Of a stretch of 64,000 nt of DNA, positions 1-7,730 are shown in pieces. The position numbers and the translations under genes were made by a program. The stretch spans positions 5,456,001 to 5,520,000 of the forward strand of contig CM082590.2 of the NCBI GenBank assembly GCA_040954595.2, given 5' to 3'. This stretch comes from Balanoglossus misakiensis. Its lineage: Eukaryota > Hemichordata. Each line of letters starts with the position of its first letter. Within the stretch, counting starts at the first letter, position 1. A model generated the notes under the pieces. It was not told the origin of the DNA. It made no database searches and saw nothing but the letters and a program-made list of their open reading frames with translations.

Positions 1-505
1 TGACATAAATCTGTGTCCCTTTCCATGGAGTAAAGTTGGACTTGAGGGGTCCTACATTTTCAGATGGGGTGTGCAATTTTGATACTTCAGCTTCCTCTTT
101 GTTTTTAAATTGATACAAATGATATACTTTAAGTTTCCTACATTAGAAAGTTGTCTTCACACATGTACTGGGGTATATATAGTGAAACTACACCAAGCTA
201 GAAGTCATTTGCTCAAAAATTTTGGCAGAAGAAGGGTGTCCTTGTGTCTGAAGAGCTATTGGTCTTGGGTCTCCATATTGCCTCCAGAAGACTATTTGGC
301 TAACCAGGTAAGCCTTCAAATGTTGATGATGATAACTTTAGAGTCATGTATAATATGCACACCACAACCAAGTGTTTTATGTTTCTTATAGTTTTGATCA
401 CTAAACGATTGTTTTTATCAAGCACCATCTATTAGTGATATTTCCAGCTTTGAAATTATTGGAAAATTGCAGGGGGGGGGCACTGATTAAATATCATAAG
501 ATTAG
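1..505. other. AT-rich flank without a supported gene
   Basis: No feature is supported with confidence. A weak exon-like block near 229-306 sits between a possible acceptor (TTTTGGCAG) and a possible donor (CCAG/GTAAGCC). Neither open frame across it is recognisable, and it is treated under rejected items. A G-run lies at 473-480. Confidence 0.5.
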
Positions 506-883
506 AGGCACTTGAGCTGCAACTTTTGGGATTATTATGTATTATAAACCCTAAGTATGAGTGCATATGTAAGTTTTAACCAGATAAATAATAAAGCTTT
601 GCCACAAAGGAATATGGCCGGCCTCTTGGGAAAATGCAAAAAATGTTGCATTCCCAATCATAAAACTTCATTGACAAAGCATAATCTCGTCCACTAGAAC
701 TCATGGAAGTAAATGCACTCCGCTGAGACATTACATTTTTATTTTGCATTGCATTTTTTAAAATTACAGGAATTTTTGGTATACTTGGAATTTTGATACA
801 ATATCATTAAATAAACATAATTAAAAGCATTACTGAGATTATTTAAAGATTAATTTTTTTATCCAGTTGCACCTCATGGCATT
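506..883 (-). mobile_element. Short, diverged TTAA-type MITE, relative of the element at 61,718-62,679
   Basis: Read on the plus strand, this block matches the reverse complement of both ends of the 962-bp element in copy B. Shared stretches include AGGCAC..GAGCTGCAACTTTT at the outer end, TTATAAACCCTAAGTATGAG, AATAATAAAGCTTTGCC, GGAAGTAAATG..C..C..TGAGACAT, and TTTTTTATCCAGTTGCA near the inner end. The right end abuts TTAA (884-887); the left flank reads TTAG (502-505), a one-base departure from TTAA. It is about 378 bp long and lacks the roughly 460-bp centre of the longer relative. It has no coding capacity, so it is a non-autonomous element. TTAA targets are typical of piggyBac-like transposons, but I could not identify the mobilising family. 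Confidence 0.7.
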
Positions 884-925
884 TTAAGGGAACAAAGTCG
901 CTATCAATTTCCCAGGCAACATGTC

Positions 926-1065
926 TTATTTTAATAATAAGATGATCGATTGTTGGTTTGCAAAGTATATTCACTTAAAAGTAACATTTTGTCAAAGATT
1001 ATTTTTGTTTTTATTCAAAAGAATGAATATTGTAAGGTAAATAGATAGGAACACAATGACTTACC
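926..1065. repeat. Source copy of a 140-bp direct duplication (partner 5,637-5,776)
   Basis: The two 140-bp blocks align at a constant offset of 4,711 with one mismatch seen by eye (ATTATTTTTG here, ATTAGTTTTG in the partner). The right edge falls on a minus-strand splice donor (CAG/GTAAGT at 1,067-1,059), so the duplicated piece is intron up to that donor. The close identity implies a recent event. Confidence 0.85.
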
Positions 1066-1113
1066 TGCACCATTCTTTCACACAGTGCGTCGCAATAAGA
1101 ATAGGCTAGTCCC
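1065..1113 (-). CDS. Candidate 49-nt internal exon of an unidentified minus-strand gene
   Basis: On the minus strand a pyrimidine-rich acceptor (CTTTCTTTGCAG) is followed by 49 nt and then a consensus donor (GTGCAG/GTAAGT). Read in phase 1, the segment is fully open and gives GLAYSYCDALCERMVQ. The other frames tested close or look less natural. The strong splice signals and protein-like composition support a small exon. I do not recognise the peptide and cannot see the neighbouring exons. The plus-strand PHD unit just to the right may lie within an intron of this gene. The phase does not directly fit the THAP exons further right, so they are not assumed to be one gene. Confidence 0.45.
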
Positions 1114-1253
1114 CTGCAAAGAAAGAGTGATAGTTACCTTGTGAATTGTACTACATTTGGTTTTAATGTTGCCAAGTTTGTCTCTTGACCCAGTTGCTAC
1201 TTACATTATTTTTGTGTACTTAATTATGATTCCTTCTTGTTTCAGTGTGAGAA

Positions 1254-1305
1254 ATGCGTGGGAAAAAGCGAAAATTGGATGACAAACATCAAGTCAACAT
1301 TACAG
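1254..1305 (+). CDS. Exon 1 of the PHD-transposase unit (basic N-terminus)
   Basis: ATG at 1,254 opens MRGKKRKLDDKHQVNIT and ends in phase 1 at ACAG/GTAAAG. The next exon starts after TTTCAG at 1,532, and the joined codon GCT continues the PHD frame without a break; this is why I chose this start. A pyrimidine-rich acceptor (CTTCTTGTTTCAG, ending 1,245) just upstream suggests that a 5' UTR intron precedes this exon. The KKRK cluster could serve as a nuclear localisation signal. Confidence 0.65.
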
Positions 1306-1532
1306 GTAAAGGAAATTCATTGTATAATGGCATGGCATTACTATCAAACCATATATTCCCTAATGATAATTCATGAATATGTTGTAGCAAAACATTTTAA
1401 AAAATAAACTTTTGCAACCATTCTTGTCTCAGCGGCTTACACTAATAATGCTTCAACTGAACAATTCATCAGAATCTAAATTGATTATCGCTAGTTCTTT
1501 TCACTATAAGAAAACAAATTGACCCATTTCAG

Positions 1533-2257
1533 CTCCCAAAAGAGGGAAGATAAAGCCACAACTTTACTGCAAGTGTCAAAAACCAAATGACAAAAATAAA
1601 CCCATGATTGGTTGTGATGGATGTGATAACTGGTTCCATCCAAGATGTGTAGGAACAACCATGAAAGATGTAAAGAAGATCAAAACATATTTTTGTCCTG
1701 ATTGCACAAAAATGCAAGAAAAACGCACAGAGAAAACCACAAAAATGAGTTGTGAACATCCCAAAACCAATACTTCTGATGAAAAAATTACAAACGATAT
1801 CCCTCAAACAAAAACGGCAGAAAACAAGACAGAAAACAGAGAAAATAGCTGTGAAGCAGTACATCCTAATCCCATGAAATCAGAGCCCTTTGGAAGAAGT
1901 GGTTTTTCTATGATCATCGATTGCCAATTTACCTATGCAGGATGTGATGGAAAAATAAAGGGACTGTTGCAAGGACAGGATAGTACCACATTCACAGATA
2001 TAGACACTGATAAAAATAATGGCATAAACTCAGAAGACAAAGAAAAACTTGATGGTCAACATAAATTGGATTGCTATAATCCACCAACTGCAAGTTCTAA
2101 ACACTCTCATGCAACTGCCAGAGTAAAACCTGAAGAATTCAGTATCGCACGTGTTTTTCCTGATGAAAATGCTCATACTTCAACCAATGATTGCAATGGT
2201 GCCCAAGGAAGTAATGTACAAGGAGCCCCTTATAGCCAAACCAGAAAAAAACAATGA
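1533..2257 (+). CDS. Exon 2, 5' part: PHD finger and polar linker
   Basis: Joined to exon 1, the protein carries a complete C4HC3 PHD finger: C30, C32, C45, C48, H53, C56, C72 and C75. The core includes YCKCQ and MIGCDGCDNWFHPRC. PHD fingers of this type read histone H3 tails. Y29, M42 and W51 sit where H3K4me3-reading PHD fingers of the CXXC1/Spp1 and ING type place cage residues, so methyl-lysine binding is plausible but inferred. After the finger comes a Lys/Glu/Thr/Asn-rich, apparently disordered stretch. The frame ends at TGA 2,255-2,257 (258 codons counting exon 1), while the coding signal continues in the next frame downstream. Confidence 0.7.
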
Positions 2258-5249
2258 CAGTCCCATCAACCAATGCAATAAGCATAATGAAGAGCCCAAC
2301 AATCAAATTAACACTGCTGATGGTTATCCTGATGTCAAGGCCAGTATTATAAAGGATCATCGCACTTATCACGCCCATTCAGTTCAAGATAGGACTCAAG
2401 ACTGTGAAACCCAAGGTGAAGATGAGCCCCGTGGTCATGACTGTCTGACTATTGGGTACCTAGATGACCAAGCCAGTATGGTCAGTTGTGTTGCTGAAGA
2501 CCAGGCCTGCAGTCAAACAGAAGTGGACCCTAATGACCACAGAAGTTCACCTCATAGTCCACTGGAAGATGACCAAGCCAGTATGGTCAGTTACGGTGCT
2601 GAAGACCAGGCCTGCAGTCAAACAGAAGTGGACCCTAATGACCACAGAAGTTCACCTCATAGTCCACTGGAAGATGACCAAGCCAGTATGGTCAGTTGTG
2701 TTGCTGAAGACCAGGCCTGCAGTCAAACAGAAGTGGACCCTAATGACCACAGAAGTTCACCTCATAGTCCACTGGAAGATGACCAAGCCAGTATGGTCAG
2801 TTGTGTTGCTGAAGACCAGGCCTGCAGTCAAACAGAAGTGGACCCTAATGACCACAGAAGTTCACCTCATAGTCCACTGGAAGATGACCAAGCCAGTATG
2901 GTCAGTTACAGTGCTGAAGACCAGGCCTGCAGTCAAACAGAAGTGGACCCTAATGACCACAGAAGTTCACCTCATAGTCCACTGGAAGATGACCAAGCCA
3001 GTATGGTCAGTTACGGTGCTGAAGACCAGGCCTGCAGTCAAACAGAAGTGGACCCTAATGACCACAGAAGTTCACCTCATAGTCCACTGGAAGATGACCA
3101 AGCCAGTATGGTCAGTTACGGTGCTGAAGACCAGGCCTGCAGTCAAACAGAAGTGGACCCTAATGACCACAGAAGTTCACCTCATAGTCCACTGGAAGAT
3201 GACCAAGCCAGTATGGTCAGTTACGGTGCTGAAGACCAGGCCTGCAGTCAAACAGAAGTGGACCCTAATGACCACAGAAGTTCACCTCATAGTCCACTGG
3301 AAGATGACCAAGCCAGTATGGTCAGTTACGGTGCTGAAGACCAGGCCTGCAGTCAAACAGAAGTGGACCCTAATGACCACAGAAGTTCACCTCATAGTCC
3401 ACTGGAAGATGACCAAGCCAGTATGGTCAGTTACGGTGCTGAAGACCAGGCCTGCAGTCAAACAGAAGTGGACCCTAATGACCACAGAAGTTCACCTCAT
3501 AGTCCACTGGAAGATGACCAAGCCAGTATGGTCAGTCACGGTGCTGAAGACCAGGCCTGCAGTCAAACAGAAGTGGACCCTAATGACCACAGAAGTTCAC
3601 CTCATAGTCCACTGGAAGATGACCAAGCCAGTATGGTCAGTTACGGTGCTGAAGACCAGGCCTGCAGTCAAACAGAAGTGGACCCTAATGACCACAGAAG
3701 TTCACCTCATAGTCCACTGGAAGATGACCAAGCCAGTATGGTCAGTTGTGTTGCTGAAGACCAGGCCTGCAGTCAAACAGAAGTGGACCCTAATGACCAC
3801 AGAAGTTCACCTCATAGTCCACTGGAAGATGACCAAGCCAGTATGGTCAGTTACGGTGCTGAAGACCAGGCCTGCAGTCAAACAGAAGTGGACCCTAATG
3901 ACCACAGAAGTTCACCTCATAGTCCACTGGAAGATGACCAAGCCAGTATGGTCAGTTACGGTGCTGAAGACCAGGCCTGCAGTCAAACAGAAGTGGACCC
4001 TAATGACCACAGAAGTTCACCTCATAGTCCACTGGAAGATGACCAAGCCAGTATGGTCAGTTACGGTGCTGAAGACCAGGCCTGCAGTCAAACAGAAGTG
4101 GACCCTAATGACCACAGAAGTTCACCTCATAGTCCACTGGAAGATGACCAAGCCAGTATGGTCAGTTACGGTGCTGAAGACCAGGCCTGCAGTCAAACAG
4201 AAGTGGACCCTAATGACCACAGAAGTTCACCTCATAGTCCACTGGAAGATGACCAAGCCAGTATGGTCATGAATGACACTGAAGATCACATCAGTTCATG
4301 TGATGATATCCCTATCGATGAAAACTTGACAGAAGAACTCATAGGTGTTACCATTCAGCAGGGAGAGTTCATGGAACAGAAAATTAAATCATTTAATTTT
4401 CAACTATCACAGGAAGAATGGAACAAGATAAAACCAACCAAATCATACAAAGATGGGCAAAGACGACTAGAAGATGGCTGGTGCTACATATTCAATGAGA
4501 AATTTGCAAAAAATAATAATAAATGCCCCTTAGTATTCAAAGGAAACAGAATTGCAAAGAAAAATTCACGAAAATCAAGTGGCCCGTTTTGCAGAGTACT
4601 GGCTAAATGCAAACACACATCATGTCAAAATTACAAGTTTACAATAATGGAGGAACCATCTGGAAAATCACCTGTTACTGTTCTGGTGGAGAGCAATGGG
4701 AAAATTCGACACAGAAAGGGAGATCAAGAAGCAAGACACATTCGGAATGAAGAACGGAAGGAAACTGCGATTCAAATGTTGGGTAAAAATCCCAGCGAAT
4801 ACCGACTGACATGCCTGGCAACATCCGATAAAGAAGCTGTAGCCTTTGGAAATACTACCAAAGTCCAATCTTCAACCGTGTACCAAAAGATATCTTCGGA
4901 AGAGAACTGTCTCAGCCAGACATCAACAGATATGTTTGAGGATGTCATAAACACAATGAACAAGCTAAATGAAGAGGTGAAAGGGGGATATATACAAGAG
5001 ATTCGCTATTTCCCTTTTAAAGTTGTATGTTTCACAGAGAAACAGTTGAACATTTACAGAAGACTCTGCCAAACTAAAAGGGCGTACCTGCATATCGATG
5101 CAACGGGGACAGTGGTAAAACGACCAGCACACATCAGTCAGCGCATTTTGTATTATGCTATTGTCGTGTCTTCAGAAATGTTGCTGACACCAAGAAAACC
5201 ACCAATTCCTCTGGCAGAGATGATAACAAGTGACCATACAGTGCCATAA
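2238..5249 (+). CDS. Exon 2, 3' part: repeat domain and N-terminal half of transposase
   Basis: This frame is open from upstream of 2,238 to TAA 5,247-5,249. It begins with a polar linker (KPEKNNDSPINQ) and passes through about 17 copies of the 35-residue repeat. It leaves the array at MVMNDTEDHISSCDD and enters a globular region. That region has a Cys/His cluster (FCRVLAKCKHTSCQNYKF plus a later His) resembling FLYWCH or WRKY-GCM1-type zinc modules found with MULE-like transposases. The LHIDATG motif and PLAEMITSDHTVP follow before the stop. The family assignment rests on motif order only. An ATG at 2,151 lies in this frame, but the upstream linker reads better in the PHD frame, so it is probably not the real start. 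Confidence 0.65.
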   Translation, partial: KPEKNNDSPINQCNKHNEEPNNQINTADGYPDVKASIIKDHRTYHAHSVQDRTQDCETQGEDEPRGHDCLTIGYLDDQASMVSCVAEDQACSQTEVDPNDHRSSPHSPLEDDQASMVSYGAEDQACSQTEVDPNDHRSSPHSPLEDDQASMVSCVAEDQACSQTEVDPNDHRSSPHSPLEDDQASMVSCVAEDQACSQTEVDPNDHRSSPHSPLEDDQASMVSYSAEDQACSQTEVDPNDHRSSPHSPLEDDQASMVSYGAEDQACSQTEVDPNDHRSSPHSPLEDDQASMVSYGAEDQACSQTEVDPNDHRSSPHSPLEDDQASMVSYGAEDQACSQTEVDPNDHRSSPHSPLEDDQASMVSYGAEDQACSQTEVDPNDHRSSPHSPLEDDQASMVSYGAEDQACSQTEVDPNDHRSSPHSPLEDDQASMVSHGAEDQACSQTEVDPNDHRSSPHSPLEDDQASMVSYGAEDQACSQTEVDPNDHRSSPHSPLEDDQASMVSCVAEDQACSQTEVDPNDHRSSPHSPLEDDQASMVSYGAEDQACSQTEVDPNDHRSSPHSPLEDDQASMVSYGAEDQACSQTEVDPNDHRSSPHSPLEDDQASMVSYGAEDQACSQTEVDPNDHRSSPHSPLEDDQASMVSYGAEDQACSQTEVDPNDHRSSPHSPLEDDQASMVMNDTEDHISSCDDIPIDENLTEELIGVTIQQGEFMEQKIKSFNFQLSQEEWNKIKPTKSYKDGQRRLEDGWCYIFNEKFAKNNNKCPLVFKGNRIAKKNSRKSSGPFCRVLAKCKHTSCQNYKFTIMEEPSGKSPVTVLVESNGKIRHRKGDQEARHIRNEERKETAIQMLGKNPSEYRLTCLATSDKEAVAFGNTTKVQSSTVYQKISSEENCLSQTSTDMFEDVINTMNKLNEEVKGGYIQEIRYFPFKVVCFTEKQLNIYRRLCQTKRAYLHIDATGTVVKRPAHISQRILYYAIVVSSEMLLTPRKPPIPLAEMITSDHTVP
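2464..4268 (+). repeat. Coding minisatellite, about 17 units of 105 bp
   Basis: Unit length is 105 bp (for example GACCAAGCCA recurs at 2,571 and 2,676), exactly 35 codons, so copy-number changes keep the frame. Each unit encodes the core AEDQACSQTEVDPNDHRSSP followed by an SPLEDDQASMVS segment. Variation is almost confined to two residues before AEDQ: YG, CV, YS or HG. The units are otherwise nearly identical at DNA level, including synonymous positions, which points to recent amplification or ongoing homogenisation. The peptide is acidic, rich in Ser-Pro and has an SQTE motif in each unit. It is likely disordered and phosphorylatable. Confidence 0.95.
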
Positions 5250-5645
5250 ATATCCCATTTCCTGATGAAATTCAGAAGGGCAGCAAAGACGATGTCATCC
5301 CACTCTGTCATCCCACAGCGAGTTGAAATAGACTTCAGCTGGGCATTGTTGCATGCTGTCCTGTTAACTTTCAATATGGAAGATATTAACAAGTACATCA
5401 AAAGGTCATGGAATCTCATCACTGGAACATCCACCACTCAAGAGCCTAGTTTCACTGTAGTTCATATCTGTGCAGCCCACTTCATTCATGCAGTAAGCAT
5501 TCGTCTCCGACATAGATGCTTAGACAAACATCTGAGAAGATTTCTGATGTACACAACAGGTCTTCTACAGAACTCTACAACACTAGAAGAAGTTAGCAGC
5601 ATAGTGAAATACATCATAGTGGTGACGACATCTACATTATTTTAA
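5250..5645 (+). pseudogene. C-terminal continuation of the transposase after the in-frame stop
   Basis: The same reading frame continues after TAA 5,247-5,249 through ISHFLMKFRRAAKTM to VEIDFSWALLHAVL, VHICAAHFIHAV and SIVKYIIV. It holds the second catalytic-type Asp and the CxxH motif. The coding character on both sides of the stop shows that a single nonsense change split one domain. The last residues (TTSTLF) run into the duplicated 140-bp block, so the natural C-terminus is missing. Confidence 0.7.
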
Positions 5646-5776
5646 TAATAAGATGATCGATTGTTGGTTTGCAAAGTATATTCACTTAAAAGTAACATTT
5701 TGTCAAAGATTAGTTTTGTTTTTATTCAAAAGAATGAATATTGTAAGGTAAATAGATAGGAACACAATGACTTACC
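5637..5776. repeat. Derived copy of the 140-bp duplication, fused to array 2
   Basis: This is a near-identical copy of 926-1,065 that begins where the transposase remnant ends. It stops at GACTTACC, and the next base starts mid-unit repeat sequence (AGTTGTGTTGCTGAAG). The arrangement is what a tandem duplication of the whole locus followed by an internal deletion (removing the equivalent of 1,066 to mid-array) would leave. Confidence 0.8.
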
Positions 5777-7316
5777 AGTTGTGTTGCTGAAGACCAAGCC
5801 TGCAGTCAAACAGAAGTGGACCCTAATGACCACAGAAGTTCACCTCATAGTCCACTGGAAGATGACCAAGCCAGTATGGTCAGTTACGGTGCTGAAGACC
5901 AGGCCTGCAGTCAAACAGAAGTGGACCCTAATGACCACAGAAGTTCACCTCATAGTCCACTGGAAGATGACCAAGCCAGTATGGTCAGTTACGGTGCTGA
6001 AGACCAGGCCTGCAGTCAAACAGAAGTGGACCCTAATGACCACAGAAGTTCACCTCATAGTCCACTGGAAGATGACCAAGCCAGTATGGTCAGTTGTGTT
6101 GCTGAAGACCAGGCCTGCAGTCAAACAGAAGTGGACCCTAATGACCACAGAAGTTCACCTCATAGTCCACTGGAAGATGACCAAGCCAGTATGGTCAGTT
6201 GTGTTGCTGAAGACCAGGCCTGCAGTCAAACAGAAGTGGACCCTAATGACCACAGAAGTTCACCTCATAGTCCACTGGAAGATGACCAAGCCAGTATGGT
6301 CAGTTACGGTGCTGAAGACCAGGCCTGCAGTCAAACAGAAGTGGACCCTAATGACCACAGAAGTTCACCTCATATTCCACTGGAAGATGACCAAGCCAGT
6401 ATGGTCAGTTACGGTGCTGAAGACCAGGCCTGCAGTCAAACAGAAGTGGACCCTAATGACCACAGAAGTTCACCTCATAGTCCACTGGAAGATGACCAAG
6501 TCAGTATGGTCAGTTGTGTTGCTGAAGACCAGGCCTGCAGTCAAACAGAAGTGGACCCTAATGACCACAGAAGTTCACCTCATAGTCCACGGGAAGATGA
6601 CCAAGTCAGTATGGTCAGTTGTGTTGCTGAAGACCAGGCCTGCAGTCAAACAGAAGTGGACCCTAATGACCACAGAAGTTCACCTCATAGTCCACTGGAA
6701 GATGACCAAGTCAGTATGGTCAGTTGTGTTGCTGAAGACCAGGCCTGCAGTCAAACAGAAGTGGACCCTAATGACCACAGAAGTTCACCTCATAGTCCAC
6801 TGGAAGATGACCAAGCCAGTATGGTCAGTTGTGTTGCTGAAGACCAGGCCTGCAGTCAAACAGAAGTGGACCCTAATGACCACAGAAGTTCACCTCATAG
6901 TCCACTGGAAGATGACCAAGCAAGTATGGTCAGTCGTGTTGCTGAAGACCAGGCCTGCAGTCAAACAGAAGTGGACCCTAATGACCACAGAAGTTCACCT
7001 CATAGTCCACTGGAAGATGACCAAGCCAGTATGGTCAGTTGTGTTGCTGAAGACCAGGCCTGCAGTCAAACAGAAGTGGACCCTAATGACCACAGAAGTT
7101 CACCTCATATTCCACTGGAAGATGACCAAGCCAGTATGGTCAGTTGTGTTGCTGAAGACCAGGCCTGCAGTCAAATGGAAGTGGACCCTAATGACCACAG
7201 AAGTTCACCTCATAGTCCACTGGAAGATGACCAAGCCAGTATGGTCATGAATAACACTGAAGATCACATCAGTTCGTGTGATGATTTCCCAATCGATGAA
7301 AACTTGACAGAAGAAC
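5777..7316 (+). pseudogene. Orphan second array (about 14 units of 105 bp) with truncated 3' flank
   Basis: About 14 repeat units are followed by the same exit sequence as the first array (MVMNNTEDHISSCDDFPIDENLTEE), after which homology stops at about 7,316. The PHD finger and transposase domain are absent. The array is open in the same frame, but it has no upstream exon and runs into unrelated hairpin DNA with a stop at 7,426. Units here have extra variants (VSMV for ASMV, RVAEDQ, HIPLE), so the two arrays have diverged somewhat since duplication. Confidence 0.85.
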
Positions 7317-7530
7317 CGAATCCGAAACTGAATCCGAAACCGACACTAACTTCAGTATCGTGGGACTATCCCTCTTTCTGGAGGGTCCAACGGAAGAAGC
7401 AGGAGGGTCTGGGTAACCGAGACTAAGCGCGGGCCAAATGGTCTCGGTTACCCAGACCCCTCTGCTTCTTCCGCTGCACTCTTTTCGGGAGCGCAGCGGA
7501 AAAAGCAGAGGGGTCTGGGTAACCAAACTT
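7317..7530. mobile_element. Hairpin-forming element remnant with three related arms
   Basis: Arms of 33 bp at 7,391-7,423 and 7,441-7,473 are inverted with about two mismatches (ends CGGAAGAAGCAG and GTAACCGAGAC). A third arm (7,497-7,524) repeats the first in direct orientation. The segment is GC-richer than its surroundings and replaces the expected continuation of the transposase. It resembles a foldback MITE, but no target-site duplication is clear. Confidence 0.55.
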
Positions 7531-7730
7531 GTTATCTGAGGTATACAAGAAACTTGAGTAAACAAGAGACACGTTCAAAGATCTTTGAAAACACAGATGA
7601 GAGCGAAATAGGTCGATACCAAAGGTCGCACCATTCTAGATTTCATGAAGTAATTGTAACTAATAACCTGCAATTGCTGAATTTTAACGAAAAGAAAGAA
7701 AAAAATCAACAAACTGACTCTGCTATGTAT
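7531..7730. other. AT-rich spacer
   Basis: Short open frames on both strands here have no recognisable content. Confidence 0.4.

Larger units (their letters stand above)
1254..5645 (+). pseudogene. PHD finger - 105-bp repeat array - Cys/His module - RNase H-like transposase unit, disrupted
   Basis: This is a composite plus-strand coding unit. Exon 1 (1,254-1,305) begins MRGKKRKLDD, a basic, nuclear-signal-like start. A GT-AG intron (1,306-1,532) separates it from exon 2, which carries a PHD finger and a polar linker. About 17 acidic 35-residue repeats, a Cys/Cys/Cys/His module (codons at 4,590, 4,608, 4,623 and 4,710) and a transposase core follow. The core shows LHIDATG (Asp codon 5,097), VEIDFSWAL (Asp codon 5,331) and a C-x2-H motif (5,469-5,480). 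The D, D, CxxH order resembles the RNase H fold of MULE-type transposases, where a zinc module often sits N-terminally. A frame change near 2,211-2,251 and an in-frame TAA at 5,247-5,249 break the frame. At about 5,637 the sequence runs into a duplicated 140-bp block, so the 3' end, including any final acidic residue, is lost. It is most likely a decayed transposon-derived gene. A live gene with sequencing or assembly errors is possible. Confidence 0.72.

Noticed and set aside
229-306. Plus-strand exon candidate between TTTTGGCAG and CCAG/GTAAGCC
   Set aside because: The most protein-like frame (KKGVLVSEELLVLGLHIASR) hits a stop before the donor, and the frame open through the donor looks random. 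Too weak to call.
2245-2252. AAAAAAC as a programmed -1 ribosomal frameshift site
   Set aside because: The downstream coding frame needs a +1 shift from the PHD frame, the opposite of what this site type gives.
2464-4272. 602-codon frame with repeated KPVWSV/LLKTRPAVKQKW units
   Set aside because: It is a shadow frame of the 105-bp array. It stays open only because the period is a multiple of three and the units are identical. The other frame connects to the transposase domain. The same applies to 5,781-7,250.
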